This document shows positions 40,939 to 49,549 of a stretch of DNA of 64,000 nucleotides, piece after piece. The notes beneath the pieces are model-generated. The model did not search any database and was not told the DNA's origin. It saw only the letters and a program-made list of their open reading frames with translations. Both the position numbers and the translations under genes were made by a program. The DNA lies in assembly GCF_025369935.1 (NCBI RefSeq), contig NZ_CP104467.1, positions 197,501-261,500 on the forward strand, read 5' to 3'. Positions within the stretch are counted from its first letter, which is position 1; every line of letters starts with the position of its first letter. The stretch is from Paenibacillus andongensis (GTDB taxonomy: Bacteria; Bacillota; Bacilli; Paenibacillales; NBRC-103111).

Positions 40939-41201
40939 TGCGTATCGATAAGTTTCTCAAAGTATCTCGTCTCATCAAACGACGCACCGTGGCGAAGGAC
41001 GTGTCCGATCAAGGGCGTGTCTGGATTAACGGTAGAGATGCCAAAGCGAGTACACACGTGAAAGTCGGAGATGAGCTCTCTATCCAATTCGGACAGAAAA
41101 AGGTGACAATTCGAGTGGAAGTTCTTTCGGAGTCGACCCGCAAGGAAGACGCTGCTCAGATGTACACGCTGCTGAAGGAAGAAGCTTTTCAATCCGAATA
41201 A
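40938..41201 (+). CDS. rqcP: RqcP, S4-domain ribosome quality control factor
   Basis: 87 residues (YabO), an S4 RNA-binding domain: MRIDKFLKVSRLIKRRTVAKDVSDQGRVWING. With RqcH it binds obstructed 50S subunits and helps add alanine tails. The gene starts in the last base of the hup stop codon, so translation is coupled. Confidence 0.93.
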   Translation: MRIDKFLKVSRLIKRRTVAKDVSDQGRVWINGRDAKASTHVKVGDELSIQFGQKKVTIRVEVLSESTRKEDAAQMYTLLKEEAFQSE

Positions 41202-41219
41202 CACGATAAGTTGTGAAAT

Positions 41220-41259
41220 AGCCTGAGATTCCTGAATAGGAGTCTTGGGCTATTTTTAT
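41220..41259 (+). terminator. rqcP terminator
   Basis: AGCCTGAGATTCCT-GAAT-AGGAGTCTTGGGCT, mostly paired, followed by ATTTTTAT. Confidence 0.8.
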
Positions 41260-41340
41260 ATTTGAATGACAGCTAATGCATGGTTCTAAAAGAGGACATC
41301 CTCCCATATCGTAATGATAGATGAAGGAGGGGTACAGGCC

Positions 41341-41628
41341 ATGATTGAACCCGTGAAAAACACGAATAAGCGTCAAGAAATCAAAATGCTGAATCGCAAG
41401 CTCTTGGAGATCTCCGGAGTTTTGAACGTAGAAAGCTTTGACAGTGAAGAGTTCCTCCTTGAAACGGAGATGGGCTACTTGATGATTAAAGGACAGAATT
41501 TGCACATCAAGAACTTAAGTTTGGAACAAGGGTTGGTCGCCATAGAAGGAATTATTCACGAATTAGCTTATGTGGATGGAAATACCCAGGAGAAATCCAA
41601 GGGGTTCCTTGGTAAGTTATTTAAGTGA
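41341..41628 (+). CDS. yabP: Sporulation protein YabP
   Basis: 95 residues of the YabP/YqfC family (NRKLLEISGVLNVESFDSEEFLLETEMGYLMIKGQNLHIKNL). In B. subtilis it is made under sigma-E and needed for sporulation; the mechanism is unclear. ATG 41341 follows AAGGAGGGG; an in-frame ATG at 41314 has no Shine-Dalgarno. It overlaps yabQ by four bases. Confidence 0.93.
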   Translation: MIEPVKNTNKRQEIKMLNRKLLEISGVLNVESFDSEEFLLETEMGYLMIKGQNLHIKNLSLEQGLVAIEGIIHELAYVDGNTQEKSKGFLGKLFK

Positions 41629-42200
41629 CCCTTAACGTTCAGTTCCATACGATCTTCATGATGTTCCTGAGCGGAATCGCCATAGGTGCGATCTTCGATG
41701 TGTTTCGTGTGCTCTCTGGCAAGCTGAGAATGCCGCGCTGGACGATTCCGTTCATTGATATGGTTTATTGGATTGTGGCGACAATCCTCGTGTTCCGTCT
41801 GCTCATTTACAGTAATGAAGGACAAGTTCGAATATTTATTTTTCTGGGGATGGGTATCGGTATTTGTTTTTATTTTGCCTTCCTCAGCACTTGGGTCATC
41901 CGTCTTACGCTGCTTCTCGTTCGAATTACGATAGCTATTTACCGTTTCATTGCAAAAACAGTCGAATTGGTTCTCATTAAACCGATTATTGGCTTATATC
42001 GTCTAACTGTGATAATTTTAGGCTTTTTGCTAGCTGTAGCTATATTCCTTTATAGAATTGTGCTACAATTGCTTTATCCTGTGTGGAGATTACTCCTTTG
42101 GATGACTCGGCCTGTGCATAAATATTTGGTTATCCCTGTTTGGTTGAAGAAACTTAAGGGTAATATCCTATTGATCTTACGCAGGTTATTCTCAAAGTAG
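41625..42200 (+). CDS. yabQ: Sporulation membrane protein YabQ
   Basis: 191 residues with several membrane helices, the first two near residues 8-25 and 40-65. SGIAIGAIFDVFRVLSGKLRMPRWTIPFIDMVYWIV is the family signature. YabQ is a mother-cell membrane protein required for the spore cortex in B. subtilis. The start (GTG) overlaps the yabP stop. Confidence 0.92.
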   Translation: MTLNVQFHTIFMMFLSGIAIGAIFDVFRVLSGKLRMPRWTIPFIDMVYWIVATILVFRLLIYSNEGQVRIFIFLGMGIGICFYFAFLSTWVIRLTLLLVRITIAIYRFIAKTVELVLIKPIIGLYRLTVIILGFLLAVAIFLYRIVLQLLYPVWRLLLWMTRPVHKYLVIPVWLKKLKGNILLILRRLFSK

Positions 42201-42215
42201 GAGGCATTCCTATTC

Positions 42216-42539
42216 ATGCATGCTAAAGCAACCGTTCCAACCAAGCGCAGCAACAGTATAGGCTCGAAACGAAGACTGCGTTTTCTAATGATTTTTGTCC
42301 TATGTTTTATGAGCTGGGCTGCTGTGAACATCTGGGGGCAGTTCGCTAAGCTGCAAGAGAAGAGTAGTGTCGTAGCGAACATGGAGCAGCAGCTTGTTGA
42401 GGCCAAGAAACTCAAAGAGCAAACAACGAAAGAAATCGCTCGACTTCATAATGACGAATATTTGGATCAAATTATTCGCCGAGATTTTCATTATAGTAAA
42501 ACCGGAGAGACGCCACTGAGTGTCTCAAAGTCGCAATAA
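42216..42539 (+). CDS. divIC: Septum formation initiator DivIC
   Basis: 107 residues: basic N-terminus, one membrane helix (LRFLMIFVLCFMSWAAVNIWG, near 24-44), then an extracytoplasmic coiled coil (VVANMEQQLVEAKKLKEQTTKEIARLHNDEYL) and YLDQIIRRDFHYSKTGE. It forms the FtsL-DivIB-DivIC division complex. It lies 15 nt after yabQ in the usual order. Confidence 0.94.
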   Translation: MHAKATVPTKRSNSIGSKRRLRFLMIFVLCFMSWAAVNIWGQFAKLQEKSSVVANMEQQLVEAKKLKEQTTKEIARLHNDEYLDQIIRRDFHYSKTGETPLSVSKSQ

Positions 42540-42647
42540 AAATCAACAAGAAGAAGAGGCTGTTGCCGTGTTGACCGTGGTTTCTGCATCGGTTATAATC
42601 GGCGTAGCCAGTGTTTTCAACATTTTAAGGGAGGAACATTTTACTTT

Positions 42648-43241
42648 ATGGCAATTGAAGTTGGCACCAAGTTAGAGGGTAGAGTGACGGGGATTACTCA
42701 CTTTGGAGCATTCGTCGAGCTTGCTGAAGGAGTTACCGGTCTTGTTCACATTTCGGAGATCGCGGACAATTATGTGAAAGACGTTAATGACCATTTAAAG
42801 CTGGATGACAAAGTATTGGTCAAAGTGATTAACGTGGACAAGGATGGCAAGATCGGACTGTCGATCAAGCAAACGGTTGACAAGCCAGTTGAGGAAAGAC
42901 CAGCTCGTCCTGAACGTACAGGTGGCAGCAGCTATCAAGGACGTCCAAGTGGAGATCGTCCAGGAGGCTACCAAGGTGGTCGTCCAAGTAGCGGTGGAGA
43001 ACGTAGTGGTCCTCCAAGTGGTGGTCCCGGTGGTGGCGGTCGTCCAGGTGGCGGCGGTGGCTTCAATCGAGGCGGCGGCGGTGGTGGTCGCGGCGGTTTT
43101 AACAAGCAGCAAGGCGGAGCTAGACCGTTTTCGTTCGAAGATAAAGTATCTCGGTTCCTTAAAGATAGTGAAGAGCGGATTTCGTCTTTGAAAAAGAACA
43201 CCGAGTCCAAACGCGGTGGCCGAGGCGGAAGAAGAGACTAA
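42648..43241 (+). CDS. yabR: YabR: S1 RNA-binding domain with an Arg/Gly-rich tail
   Basis: 197 residues. The S1 domain is residues 3-72 (GTKLEGRVTGITHFGAFVELAEGVTGLVHISEIADNYVKDVNDHLKLDDKVLVKVI). Residues 88-165 are a Gly/Arg/Pro/Ser run of RGG and GGGG type, then a short charged helix FEDKVSRFLKDSEERISSLK and a closing RGGRGGRRD. B. subtilis YabR has about 128 residues, so this tail is much extended. ATG 42648 after GGGAGG. Confidence 0.93.
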   Translation: MAIEVGTKLEGRVTGITHFGAFVELAEGVTGLVHISEIADNYVKDVNDHLKLDDKVLVKVINVDKDGKIGLSIKQTVDKPVEERPARPERTGGSSYQGRPSGDRPGGYQGGRPSSGGERSGPPSGGPGGGGRPGGGGGFNRGGGGGGRGGFNKQQGGARPFSFEDKVSRFLKDSEERISSLKKNTESKRGGRGGRRD

Positions 43242-43253
43242 TAGATGCAATAA

Positions 43254-43291
43254 CGAACCACATTCGCTTAGGCGAGTGTGGTTTTTTTTGT
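43254..43291 (+). terminator. yabR terminator
   Basis: AACCACATTCGC-TTAG-GCGAGTGTGGTT, nearly perfect, then eight T residues. Beyond it, 43292-43610 shows no gene or RNA I can support; the tRNA genes found here in B. subtilis are absent. Confidence 0.9.
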
Positions 43292-43612
43292 ATTCAGGGG
43301 TAAGTGAAGATTAGCCCTATTTGGGATGACATGCCTCATCATTCGATAAGGAGCTATGCCTTTCGCAAATGGTAAGCCTTAGCAGCTTCGTGAGGGGAGA
43401 TTGGCTGTATTGGTTCAACTGGCAACCTCAAGTATTTTTTTATCCAAGGTCAAATAATTAAAAAAACGTAAAGAACAATCGACATGGAATTACGGGTATC
43501 TCCCCCATACGCAGTGCGAAAGTTCGAGGCAATCAGACTTTTGGAAACGTTTTCTACATGGTAAAACGAGGCTAGGCAAGGGCTGAGGCATGGTGACAAA
43601 GCAAACGCGGCT

Positions 43613-43678
43613 TGTCGGAAATTTCTTTGAATCTATCAACTCATTCTGACAAACTTTCTGCTAGATTGTCTCTATACT
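43613..43678 (+). promoter_or_regulatory. spoIIE promoter, Spo0A-dependent sigma-A type
   Basis: CTGACA (43646-43651), a 21-bp spacer and TATACT (43673-43678). The long spacer is the hallmark of Spo0A-activated sigma-A promoters such as spoIIE and spoIIG of B. subtilis. TGTCGGA at 43613-43619 matches the 0A box in 6 of 7 positions and a weaker site overlaps the -35 (complement TGTCAGA). The start codon is 27 nt past the -10. Confidence 0.75.
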
Positions 43679-43704
43679 AGAGAAACAAATAAGGAAAGAA
43701 ATGG

Positions 43705-46212
43705 ATGGTGTTCGAAAACATGCAGAGAAGAAGCTTAAGCACAGTGATTGGTGGCGGTTGGTCGGGATTATGGCAGAAAGCGAAAGCGAGCGCACACAGC
43801 GCAGCCGTGGAAAATCGATTCGTACAAGCCTTTGTAGCTAAGAAGTGGTCTCTACTGCTCATCGTGATGGCTTTCTTACTTGGACGTGCGATGATTTTGG
43901 AACAGCTATCTCCATTTGCTCTAGCGTTCATTGCGGTGATTTATTTTACAAGGAGAGATATTTTACACTGGGTAGGTGTTGCCGCATTTGCCGGAAGCTT
44001 ACTTTCACTAAGTTCGAATACAGGTTATCTAGTTACGGAAATCATCGTGTTCTTGCTCATCCAAAAAGCTTTAGAGAAATTTGAGCGCTCCGACCTTTCA
44101 TTAGCACCATTGTTAGTATTCAGCTCGACCTTGCTGGTTCAGCTCTTTGCGGAGCTGGTAGTCTCGAACCTAACTTGGTATACACTCATGATGGTCTCCG
44201 TTGAGGCACTGCTAAGTCTAGTGTTGACTCTAATTTTTATTCAAGCTATACCTGTATTTACGCTTACGCGAAAGAACTACCATTTGAAACATGAAGAAAT
44301 TATTTGTCTGATTATCTTATTGGCTTCTGTGATGACAGGGACGGTAAGCTGGGTTGTTGGTCCAATTACTGTAGAGCATGTGCTGTCCCGGTATCTAATT
44401 CTATTATTTGCGCTGGTGGGAGGAGCGCCTTTCGGAGCTTCGGTAGGTGTCATTACAGGATTAATCCTAAGTCTTGCGAATAGCAATGCGGTTTATCAAA
44501 TGAGTTTACTCGCTTTCTCGGGGATGTTAGCAGGGCTTCTCAGGGATGGTAATCGATTAGCTGTTGCTTTCGGAATGCTGCTTGGGTCATCGATACTTGC
44601 TTTCTATATGGGAACGGGGACTGATGTGATCAACTCCACATGGGAGTCGCTTGCAGCTGTTGCACTCTTCCTGTTGACACCTAGGAGTCTGATTCTGATT
44701 CTTGCCAAATATGTGCCCGGCACGCAGGAAAATCTGAAATCCCAACAGGACTATGCGAAGCGGGTTCGCGATGTTACAGCAGGACGTGTGGAACAGTTCT
44801 CTGAAGTGTTCCGCCAGCTGGCGCGCAGTTTTAAGCAGTTGACGACCGATGATGCGGTGAGCCGAAAGGAGGAGGAAGTTGGACATTTCATGAATGCGGT
44901 TGCGCAGAAGGCTTGTGATTCCTGCTGGAAGAAGAGCCAGTGCTGGGATCAAAAGTTTTATCAAACCTATACGTATATGACCGATATGATGACCCAAATT
45001 GAGATGAAGGAGAATATGACGAAGAAGAATATTCCACCGGAATGGAGGAAGGTATGTATTCGCACGGATCAAGTGCTGGATGTGATGAAGCAGCAGTATG
45101 GCTTGTACAAGAATGATTTGCATTGGAAAAAGCAGATTATGGATAGCCGGCATCTCGTAGCTGATCAGCTTTCGGGTGTGTCCCAAGTGATGGAGGACTT
45201 GGCCAAGGAGATTAAACGGGAAGGACAGGAGCTGTTCCTTCAAGAAGAACAAATTCGTAATGCCCTGGAGGAGCTGGGCTTATCCATCCATACCATTGAC
45301 ATCATTTCCTTGGATGAAGGAAATATCGAGATTGAGATCATTCATCAATACACGAAGGGCTTCGATGAATGCCGGAAAATCATTGCGCCGCTCTTGAGTG
45401 AAATAATCGGCGAGAACGTCGCCGTCATGCGTGAGGAGATGCATTCGCGCGGCGAGGGTTACAGCACGGTCGTATTCGGCTCCGCCAAGGAATACGAGGT
45501 TGAGACCGGGGTCGCCGGCGCAGCCAAAGGGGGCGACCTCTTCTCAGGCGACAGCTTCTCCACGGTGGAGCTGGGCAATGGCAAGTATGCCGTGGCGCTT
45601 AGCGACGGCATGGGCAACGGCGAGCGCGCGCGTGCGGAGAGCCAGACGGCTCTGAGCATCCTGCAGCAGCTGCTGCAGTCAGGCATGGACGAGAAGCTGG
45701 CGATCAAGTCGCTGAACTCGGTGTTGATGCTGCGCTCTTCGGACGAGATGTACGCGACCGTAGATATGGCCTTGATCGACATGTACAGCGCGAACACAAC
45801 GTTCATGAAGATTGGTTCCACCCCCAGCTTCATTAAGCGCGGGACGGAAGTGATTTCGATATCGGCTAATAATCTGCCGGTCGGTATCCTGAGCGAGATT
45901 GATGTTGATCTAGTCTCGATTCCGCTCCAATCGGGTGATATCCTTGTCATGATGACAGACGGTATCTACGATGCACCGGGACATGCAGTAAACAAAGAGA
46001 TGTGGATGAAACGGATGATTCAGGAAATTGATACGACGATGCCGCAGGATTTTGCGGACTGTTTATTAGAAAGGATTTTCCGCCACCATCATGGCGAAAT
46101 TCAAGATGATATGACCGTCGTTGTGGCGCGAGTTGAGAAGAGGCAGCCAGAGTGGGCCACATTCCGCTGGCCAGGAATTACGCGAATGGAGCGTCCTAAG
46201 ACGGTTAGTTAA
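43705..46212 (+). CDS. spoIIE: Stage II sporulation protein E (PP2C phosphatase)
   Basis: 835 residues. The first 330 residues hold about ten membrane helices, a central region mediates FtsZ contact and oligomerisation, and the C-terminal PP2C domain has ALSDGMGNGERARAES and MMTDGIYDAPGH with the metal aspartates. It dephosphorylates SpoIIAA to release sigma-F in the forespore. ATG 43705 follows AAGGAAAG. The part coding for the start of the phosphatase (45,430-45,760) is strongly GC-rich. Confidence 0.96.
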   Translation: MVFENMQRRSLSTVIGGGWSGLWQKAKASAHSAAVENRFVQAFVAKKWSLLLIVMAFLLGRAMILEQLSPFALAFIAVIYFTRRDILHWVGVAAFAGSLLSLSSNTGYLVTEIIVFLLIQKALEKFERSDLSLAPLLVFSSTLLVQLFAELVVSNLTWYTLMMVSVEALLSLVLTLIFIQAIPVFTLTRKNYHLKHEEIICLIILLASVMTGTVSWVVGPITVEHVLSRYLILLFALVGGAPFGASVGVITGLILSLANSNAVYQMSLLAFSGMLAGLLRDGNRLAVAFGMLLGSSILAFYMGTGTDVINSTWESLAAVALFLLTPRSLILILAKYVPGTQENLKSQQDYAKRVRDVTAGRVEQFSEVFRQLARSFKQLTTDDAVSRKEEEVGHFMNAVAQKACDSCWKKSQCWDQKFYQTYTYMTDMMTQIEMKENMTKKNIPPEWRKVCIRTDQVLDVMKQQYGLYKNDLHWKKQIMDSRHLVADQLSGVSQVMEDLAKEIKREGQELFLQEEQIRNALEELGLSIHTIDIISLDEGNIEIEIIHQYTKGFDECRKIIAPLLSEIIGENVAVMREEMHSRGEGYSTVVFGSAKEYEVETGVAGAAKGGDLFSGDSFSTVELGNGKYAVALSDGMGNGERARAESQTALSILQQLLQSGMDEKLAIKSLNSVLMLRSSDEMYATVDMALIDMYSANTTFMKIGSTPSFIKRGTEVISISANNLPVGILSEIDVDLVSIPLQSGDILVMMTDGIYDAPGHAVNKEMWMKRMIQEIDTTMPQDFADCLLERIFRHHHGEIQDDMTVVVARVEKRQPEWATFRWPGITRMERPKTVS

Positions 46213-46223
46213 TGGAGATATAG

Positions 46224-46260
46224 AAGCCATAACAGCTCATTTGCTGTTATGGCTTTTTAT
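46224..46260 (+). terminator. spoIIE terminator
   Basis: AGCCATAACAGC-TCATTT-GCTGTTATGGCT, a perfect 12-bp stem, then TTTTTA. It marks the left edge of the inserted module. The stretch to 46471 shows nothing else. Confidence 0.92.
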
Positions 46261-46471
46261 GACGATTTGGTCAACATCTTCAAGTTAGCTTACTATTTTC
46301 CGATATATAGCATATCTGGATTCCGCCTATTGTTGCAAATGCCGTTCGGATGGTATTGTGCTAAATAGTCATAGACGGATCAACTATTTATACGGAGAAG
46401 GCTTACATATAGAGAGCACACCGAGCTTAGTAACTTAGATATCGATTCGGATGTCGAGAAGAGGTGATGAG

Positions 46472-47602
46472 TTGAGAGTTTTATTGGTTGATGATGAACC
46501 TCTAGCATTAAGAAATATGGAGAAACTGCTAGGCAATCATGAAGATATTGAAGTTGTTTCCGCTTTAGTGGATCCCAGAGAAGCATTGATCATGGCCCAG
46601 CAAGAGCAAGTGGATGCTATCTTCCTGGACTTAGAAATGCCAGAGATTGGTGGCATGGAACTAGCTGAACAGTTATATACACTGCTGCCTGACGTGCGGA
46701 TCGTTTTTGTGACCGCGTTTCACCAGTATGCTGTGGAGGCTTTTGAACTGAATGCGCTGGACTATCTGCTAAAACCTGTATTTGCTGGCCGTTTGAACAA
46801 AACGCTAGATAGGCTGCGCAAAATAATTGTCCCTGGGCATTCCCATAAGATAATAATGAATGCTGTGCAGATCTGCTGTTTCCAATCCCTTCACTGGATC
46901 AATGGTGATGAAGGGATACGTTCCTTCTCATGGCGGACAAGCAAGACACAAGAATTGTTTACATTCCTGCTTCATCAACGTCGAGGACCGGTCGTTCGCA
47001 AGGAGTTTCTCATGGAACTGCTATGGCCTGATCTGGATCCGAACCGCGCTGCTGTGCTGCTACATACGACTGTATATCAAATTCGAAAGATGCTTAAAGA
47101 TCTAGGACTAACTATTCAAGTAATCTACGAAAAAGAGGGTTACCGTTTAGAACTCGACAATATTCTTGTGGATGTTGATGGATGGGAACAAGAGCTTCAA
47201 CAAGCGCCTGAGATGAATTTGTCTACCGTGGGTACCTACAAAAATTTGCTTGCTATTTACAAAGGAGACTATTTGGCCGAATTGGAGTTTCAATGGGCGG
47301 AAGCCGAGCGGGAACGCTTGCGGCTCATTAGGTGGAAGTATCTTCGAAGATTTGCAAATTTCTGCCTGGATCAAGGGCTTTTAACGGAAGCTGGAGACAT
47401 GTTTCAGCAGATGAGAGATCATTATCCACTCGTCGAAGACGGCTATTTTGGTCTCATGCGGGTGCATCTTATGCTTAGCAATTTTGCCGAAATTAAACAG
47501 CAGTTTGAGATGCTGCGCAATCGTCTTGATGAGGAGCTTGCTATATCCCCGAGTTCATCTATCACGCAATGGTTTAACGAGACTTTTAAAACAAATAATT
47601 AA
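46472..47602 (+). CDS. Response regulator with winged-helix and BTAD (SARP-like) output
   Basis: 376 residues. Receiver domain residues 1-115: VLLVDDEP with the acidic pair, phospho-acceptor in AIFLDLEMP, TAF with the conserved Thr, and LLKPV with the conserved Lys. A winged helix follows (QELFTFLLHQRRGPVVRKEFLMELLWPDLD) and a TPR-like BTAD from about residue 230. TTG 46472 is preferred (GAGGTGAT upstream, product LRVLLVDDEP). No histidine kinase gene lies nearby. It probably controls surface genes beside it; that is inferred from position only. Confidence 0.88.
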   Translation: MRVLLVDDEPLALRNMEKLLGNHEDIEVVSALVDPREALIMAQQEQVDAIFLDLEMPEIGGMELAEQLYTLLPDVRIVFVTAFHQYAVEAFELNALDYLLKPVFAGRLNKTLDRLRKIIVPGHSHKIIMNAVQICCFQSLHWINGDEGIRSFSWRTSKTQELFTFLLHQRRGPVVRKEFLMELLWPDLDPNRAAVLLHTTVYQIRKMLKDLGLTIQVIYEKEGYRLELDNILVDVDGWEQELQQAPEMNLSTVGTYKNLLAIYKGDYLAELEFQWAEAERERLRLIRWKYLRRFANFCLDQGLLTEAGDMFQQMRDHYPLVEDGYFGLMRVHLMLSNFAEIKQQFEMLRNRLDEELAISPSSSITQWFNETFKTNN

Positions 47603-47603
47603 A

Positions 47604-47631
47604 TTGACTTCAATGGTAGATATGATATGAT
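47604..47631 (+). promoter_or_regulatory. Promoter of the first c-di-GMP riboswitch transcript
   Basis: TTGACT (47604-47609), 16-bp spacer and TATGAT (47626-47631), immediately after the stop codon of the regulator gene. Transcription would start near 47638, just ahead of the aptamer. Confidence 0.6.
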
Positions 47632-47647
47632 ACGCATATATTCTAGT

Positions 47648-47745
47648 AACTTTTGAAAAAGGCAAACCTGTCGAAAGGCAGGGACGCAAAGCCACGAGTC
47701 TAAAGCACTTTGCTATGATCGTCGGGCCGCCAGGAGGTAGCATAA
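47648..47745 (+). ncRNA. c-di-GMP-I (GEMM) riboswitch 1
   Basis: The class I c-di-GMP aptamer core is present: GGCAAACC, a P2 stem CCTG ... CAGG closed by a CGAAAG loop, then GGGACGCAAAGCC, a P3 stem using ACGA / TCGT, and GCCGCCAGGAGGTAGC. The pattern GGCAAA...GACGCAAAGCC is diagnostic. It precedes a transglutaminase-fold gene in the same direction by about 45 nt. The ligand could also be the cGAMP variant; the sequence alone does not exclude this. Confidence 0.92.
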
Positions 47746-47754
47746 GCATTCTAT

Positions 47755-47788
47755 CCTCTTTTGGCTTCATTACAAAGGAGGTTTTTTT
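47755..47788 (+). terminator. Riboswitch 1 terminator overlapping the ribosome binding site
   Basis: CCTCTTTTG (47755-47763) pairs with CAAAGGAGG (47773-47781), one G-U pair, followed by seven T residues that run to the GTG start. The 3' arm AAAGGAGG is also the Shine-Dalgarno. CCTCTTTTGGC can pair instead with GCCAGGAGG at the 3' end of the aptamer (about 47730), an antiterminator. Ligand binding would then favour the terminator: an off switch. Confidence 0.82.
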
Positions 47789-48628
47789 GTGTATTCAAAA
47801 TTTAGAATGGCTATCGCCCTATTGACCATGGTCCTGTTTCTTGTAACAACAAATGTAAATGCTGAAACGGCATATGCGAGTTCCTCTAATTTACAAGCTG
47901 GTAATTTGACAGAATTAGAAGAAACGCTCCAAAGTGAGCTCGCCAAAAAGCCGGAATCCATTATCATTACTTATACATCCAGGGAGTCGAAAGACTCGGC
48001 TAGTTACATTCAAGGTATTAAGAATGCTATATCTCATACGCAATCAAGTTTAGAAGAGGAATTGTTTTGGAACATGAAGAGCCTTTCATACAAAATGAAG
48101 GGGAGTATTGGCAACATCACAATCACGTTAAAGCCCGAATACCTTACGACCATTGAACAGGATAATTTCGTAAATAAGGAAATCGATCGTATTCTGGGTG
48201 AAATCCTGACAACTGAGATGACCCCATTTGAAAAGGAAGCGGCGATTCACGATTATGTGGTTTCGCATACCTCTTATGAGGATTTAGATGAAATTGGACA
48301 TACAGCCTATTCGGCACTGTACAACAAAAAAGCCGTATGCCAAGGCTACGCTATCTTAACGAATTTGCTTCTCAAAAAAGTCGGCATTGACAGTAAACTA
48401 GTAGTAGGGTATTTAAATGACGATCCTGCACAGTCACACATGTGGAATGTAGTGAACATTGAGGATAACTGGCATATGTTGGATACCGTATTCGATGATC
48501 CTGCGCCCGATAAACCAGGAGTTCAGTCAACGGACTACTTCAACATAACAAATGAATCTCTCCTGAGCTTGGGTCATACATGGGTGGAAAGTGACTATCC
48601 AGTCGCAGATAAGCTTTATATAAAATAA
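47789..48628 (+). CDS. Secreted transglutaminase-fold protein 1
   Basis: 279 residues. A signal peptide (MYSKFRMAIALLTMVLFLVT, cleavage near VNA-ET) precedes a leucine- and charge-rich N-domain of about 130 residues and a transglutaminase-like core. The catalytic triad is visible: Cys184 in AVCQGYA, His217 in SHMWNVV, Asp232 in MLDTVFDD. Such folds can be cysteine proteases (LapG type) or cross-linkers. Start GTG 47789. It is a single-gene transcript under the c-di-GMP riboswitch, convergent with the sortase gene. Confidence 0.88.
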   Translation: MYSKFRMAIALLTMVLFLVTTNVNAETAYASSSNLQAGNLTELEETLQSELAKKPESIIITYTSRESKDSASYIQGIKNAISHTQSSLEEELFWNMKSLSYKMKGSIGNITITLKPEYLTTIEQDNFVNKEIDRILGEILTTEMTPFEKEAAIHDYVVSHTSYEDLDEIGHTAYSALYNKKAVCQGYAILTNLLLKKVGIDSKLVVGYLNDDPAQSHMWNVVNIEDNWHMLDTVFDDPAPDKPGVQSTDYFNITNESLLSLGHTWVESDYPVADKLYIK

Positions 48629-48631
48629 GTA

Positions 48632-48660
48632 AAAGGGACCTGTCCAGGGTCCCTATTTTT
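48632..48660. terminator. Bidirectional terminator
   Basis: AGGGACC-TGTCCAG-GGTCCCT with A residues on the left and T residues on the right serves both the transglutaminase gene (+) and the sortase gene (-), which converge here. Confidence 0.85.
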
Positions 48661-49465
48661 TCATGGCATGGATAACTAAACGGGTGTCATCTGTTTCATT
48701 ACTGCATGTCACCAGTGTGAGAATTTCATCTTCTTTTCGCGGAATGACAGTAGTCTGATACAATGATTTTTTACGATATTGGTCTAACGCTTGGAGAAAT
48801 GCTTGATCGTTTTCATAGGAGAGATCGACCGTATACTTACTGGCATCAATGGTATAAACCGAAAAGATTTCCCAGGCTGTTTTCCTTTCGGGTGTTTCTA
48901 AAAGAATGTCGCGATGTGCCAAATAAAAATCTTTGTTTTTATAATTTTGAAGGCTTCCAAACATAGAACCATCTATCATGTTATGCCCATAAATGATTGT
49001 ATTTCGCTGTTGCTGGCTGATGTCCACGCGATAGTCCATAAATATACTGCCGTAAATTGATTTTTTGCCTGCCGCGTCTGTTTTTAAATAGTAATCATTG
49101 TCCTTATGTTGTACGACCGGATAATCGACACTAGTACCTTCAATATGAAGCCAGCTAATGATTTCTTTGTTGATGGCAAGTAAACTACTCCAATTTATCC
49201 GATCGGGAGGAATACTAGCTGCGGGGCTCGGGTCTTCTTTCATTTGGCCATACCCAGGATCGGAATTGATTGGCTGAGACAGATAAGTGGTACTGGTTTG
49301 GTGAAAACTTGCAAGTTGACTTTTTAGCTGCTGGGCTTGCTTGCTTTCAACATGCTGCGTATAGAGGTCTATGGCTAAAAGGGTGATTCCTCCTACGATG
49401 AATAATGAGGCTGCCCAATAGATAATTCGGTATTTTTTTGGCGTGACTGAAAATCTTGCCATCAT
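48653..49465 (-). CDS. srtB: Class B sortase
   Basis: 270 residues: short basic N-terminus, one membrane helix (IIYWAASLFIVGGITLLAIDL), then the sortase domain. The catalytic His is in TIIYGHNMIDGSMFGSL, the Cys in ILTLVTCSNETDDTRLVIHA with the Arg eight residues on. The helix between and the YPVVQHKDNDYYL segment are typical of class B. ATG 49465 follows AAGGAGGG; the longer frame has none. It lies 84 nt after the large adhesin gene on the same strand, so the two probably form an operon and this sortase anchors that protein. Confidence 0.92.
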   Translation of the reverse strand: MMARFSVTPKKYRIIYWAASLFIVGGITLLAIDLYTQHVESKQAQQLKSQLASFHQTSTTYLSQPINSDPGYGQMKEDPSPAASIPPDRINWSSLLAINKEIISWLHIEGTSVDYPVVQHKDNDYYLKTDAAGKKSIYGSIFMDYRVDISQQQRNTIIYGHNMIDGSMFGSLQNYKNKDFYLAHRDILLETPERKTAWEIFSVYTIDASKYTVDLSYENDQAFLQALDQYRKKSLYQTTVIPRKEDEILTLVTCSNETDDTRLVIHAMKK

Positions 49466-49549
49466 TATTTCCCTCCTTCCTACGACTATAGTAGCATGAT
49501 TGTACATTGATAAAGAAGCAGGGGCAGCATGGCGCCGCCCCTGTTCGTA

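Noticed and set aside
43292..43610. tRNA genes between yabR and spoIIE as in B. subtilis
   Set aside because: No T-arm or acceptor sequence was found in this gap.
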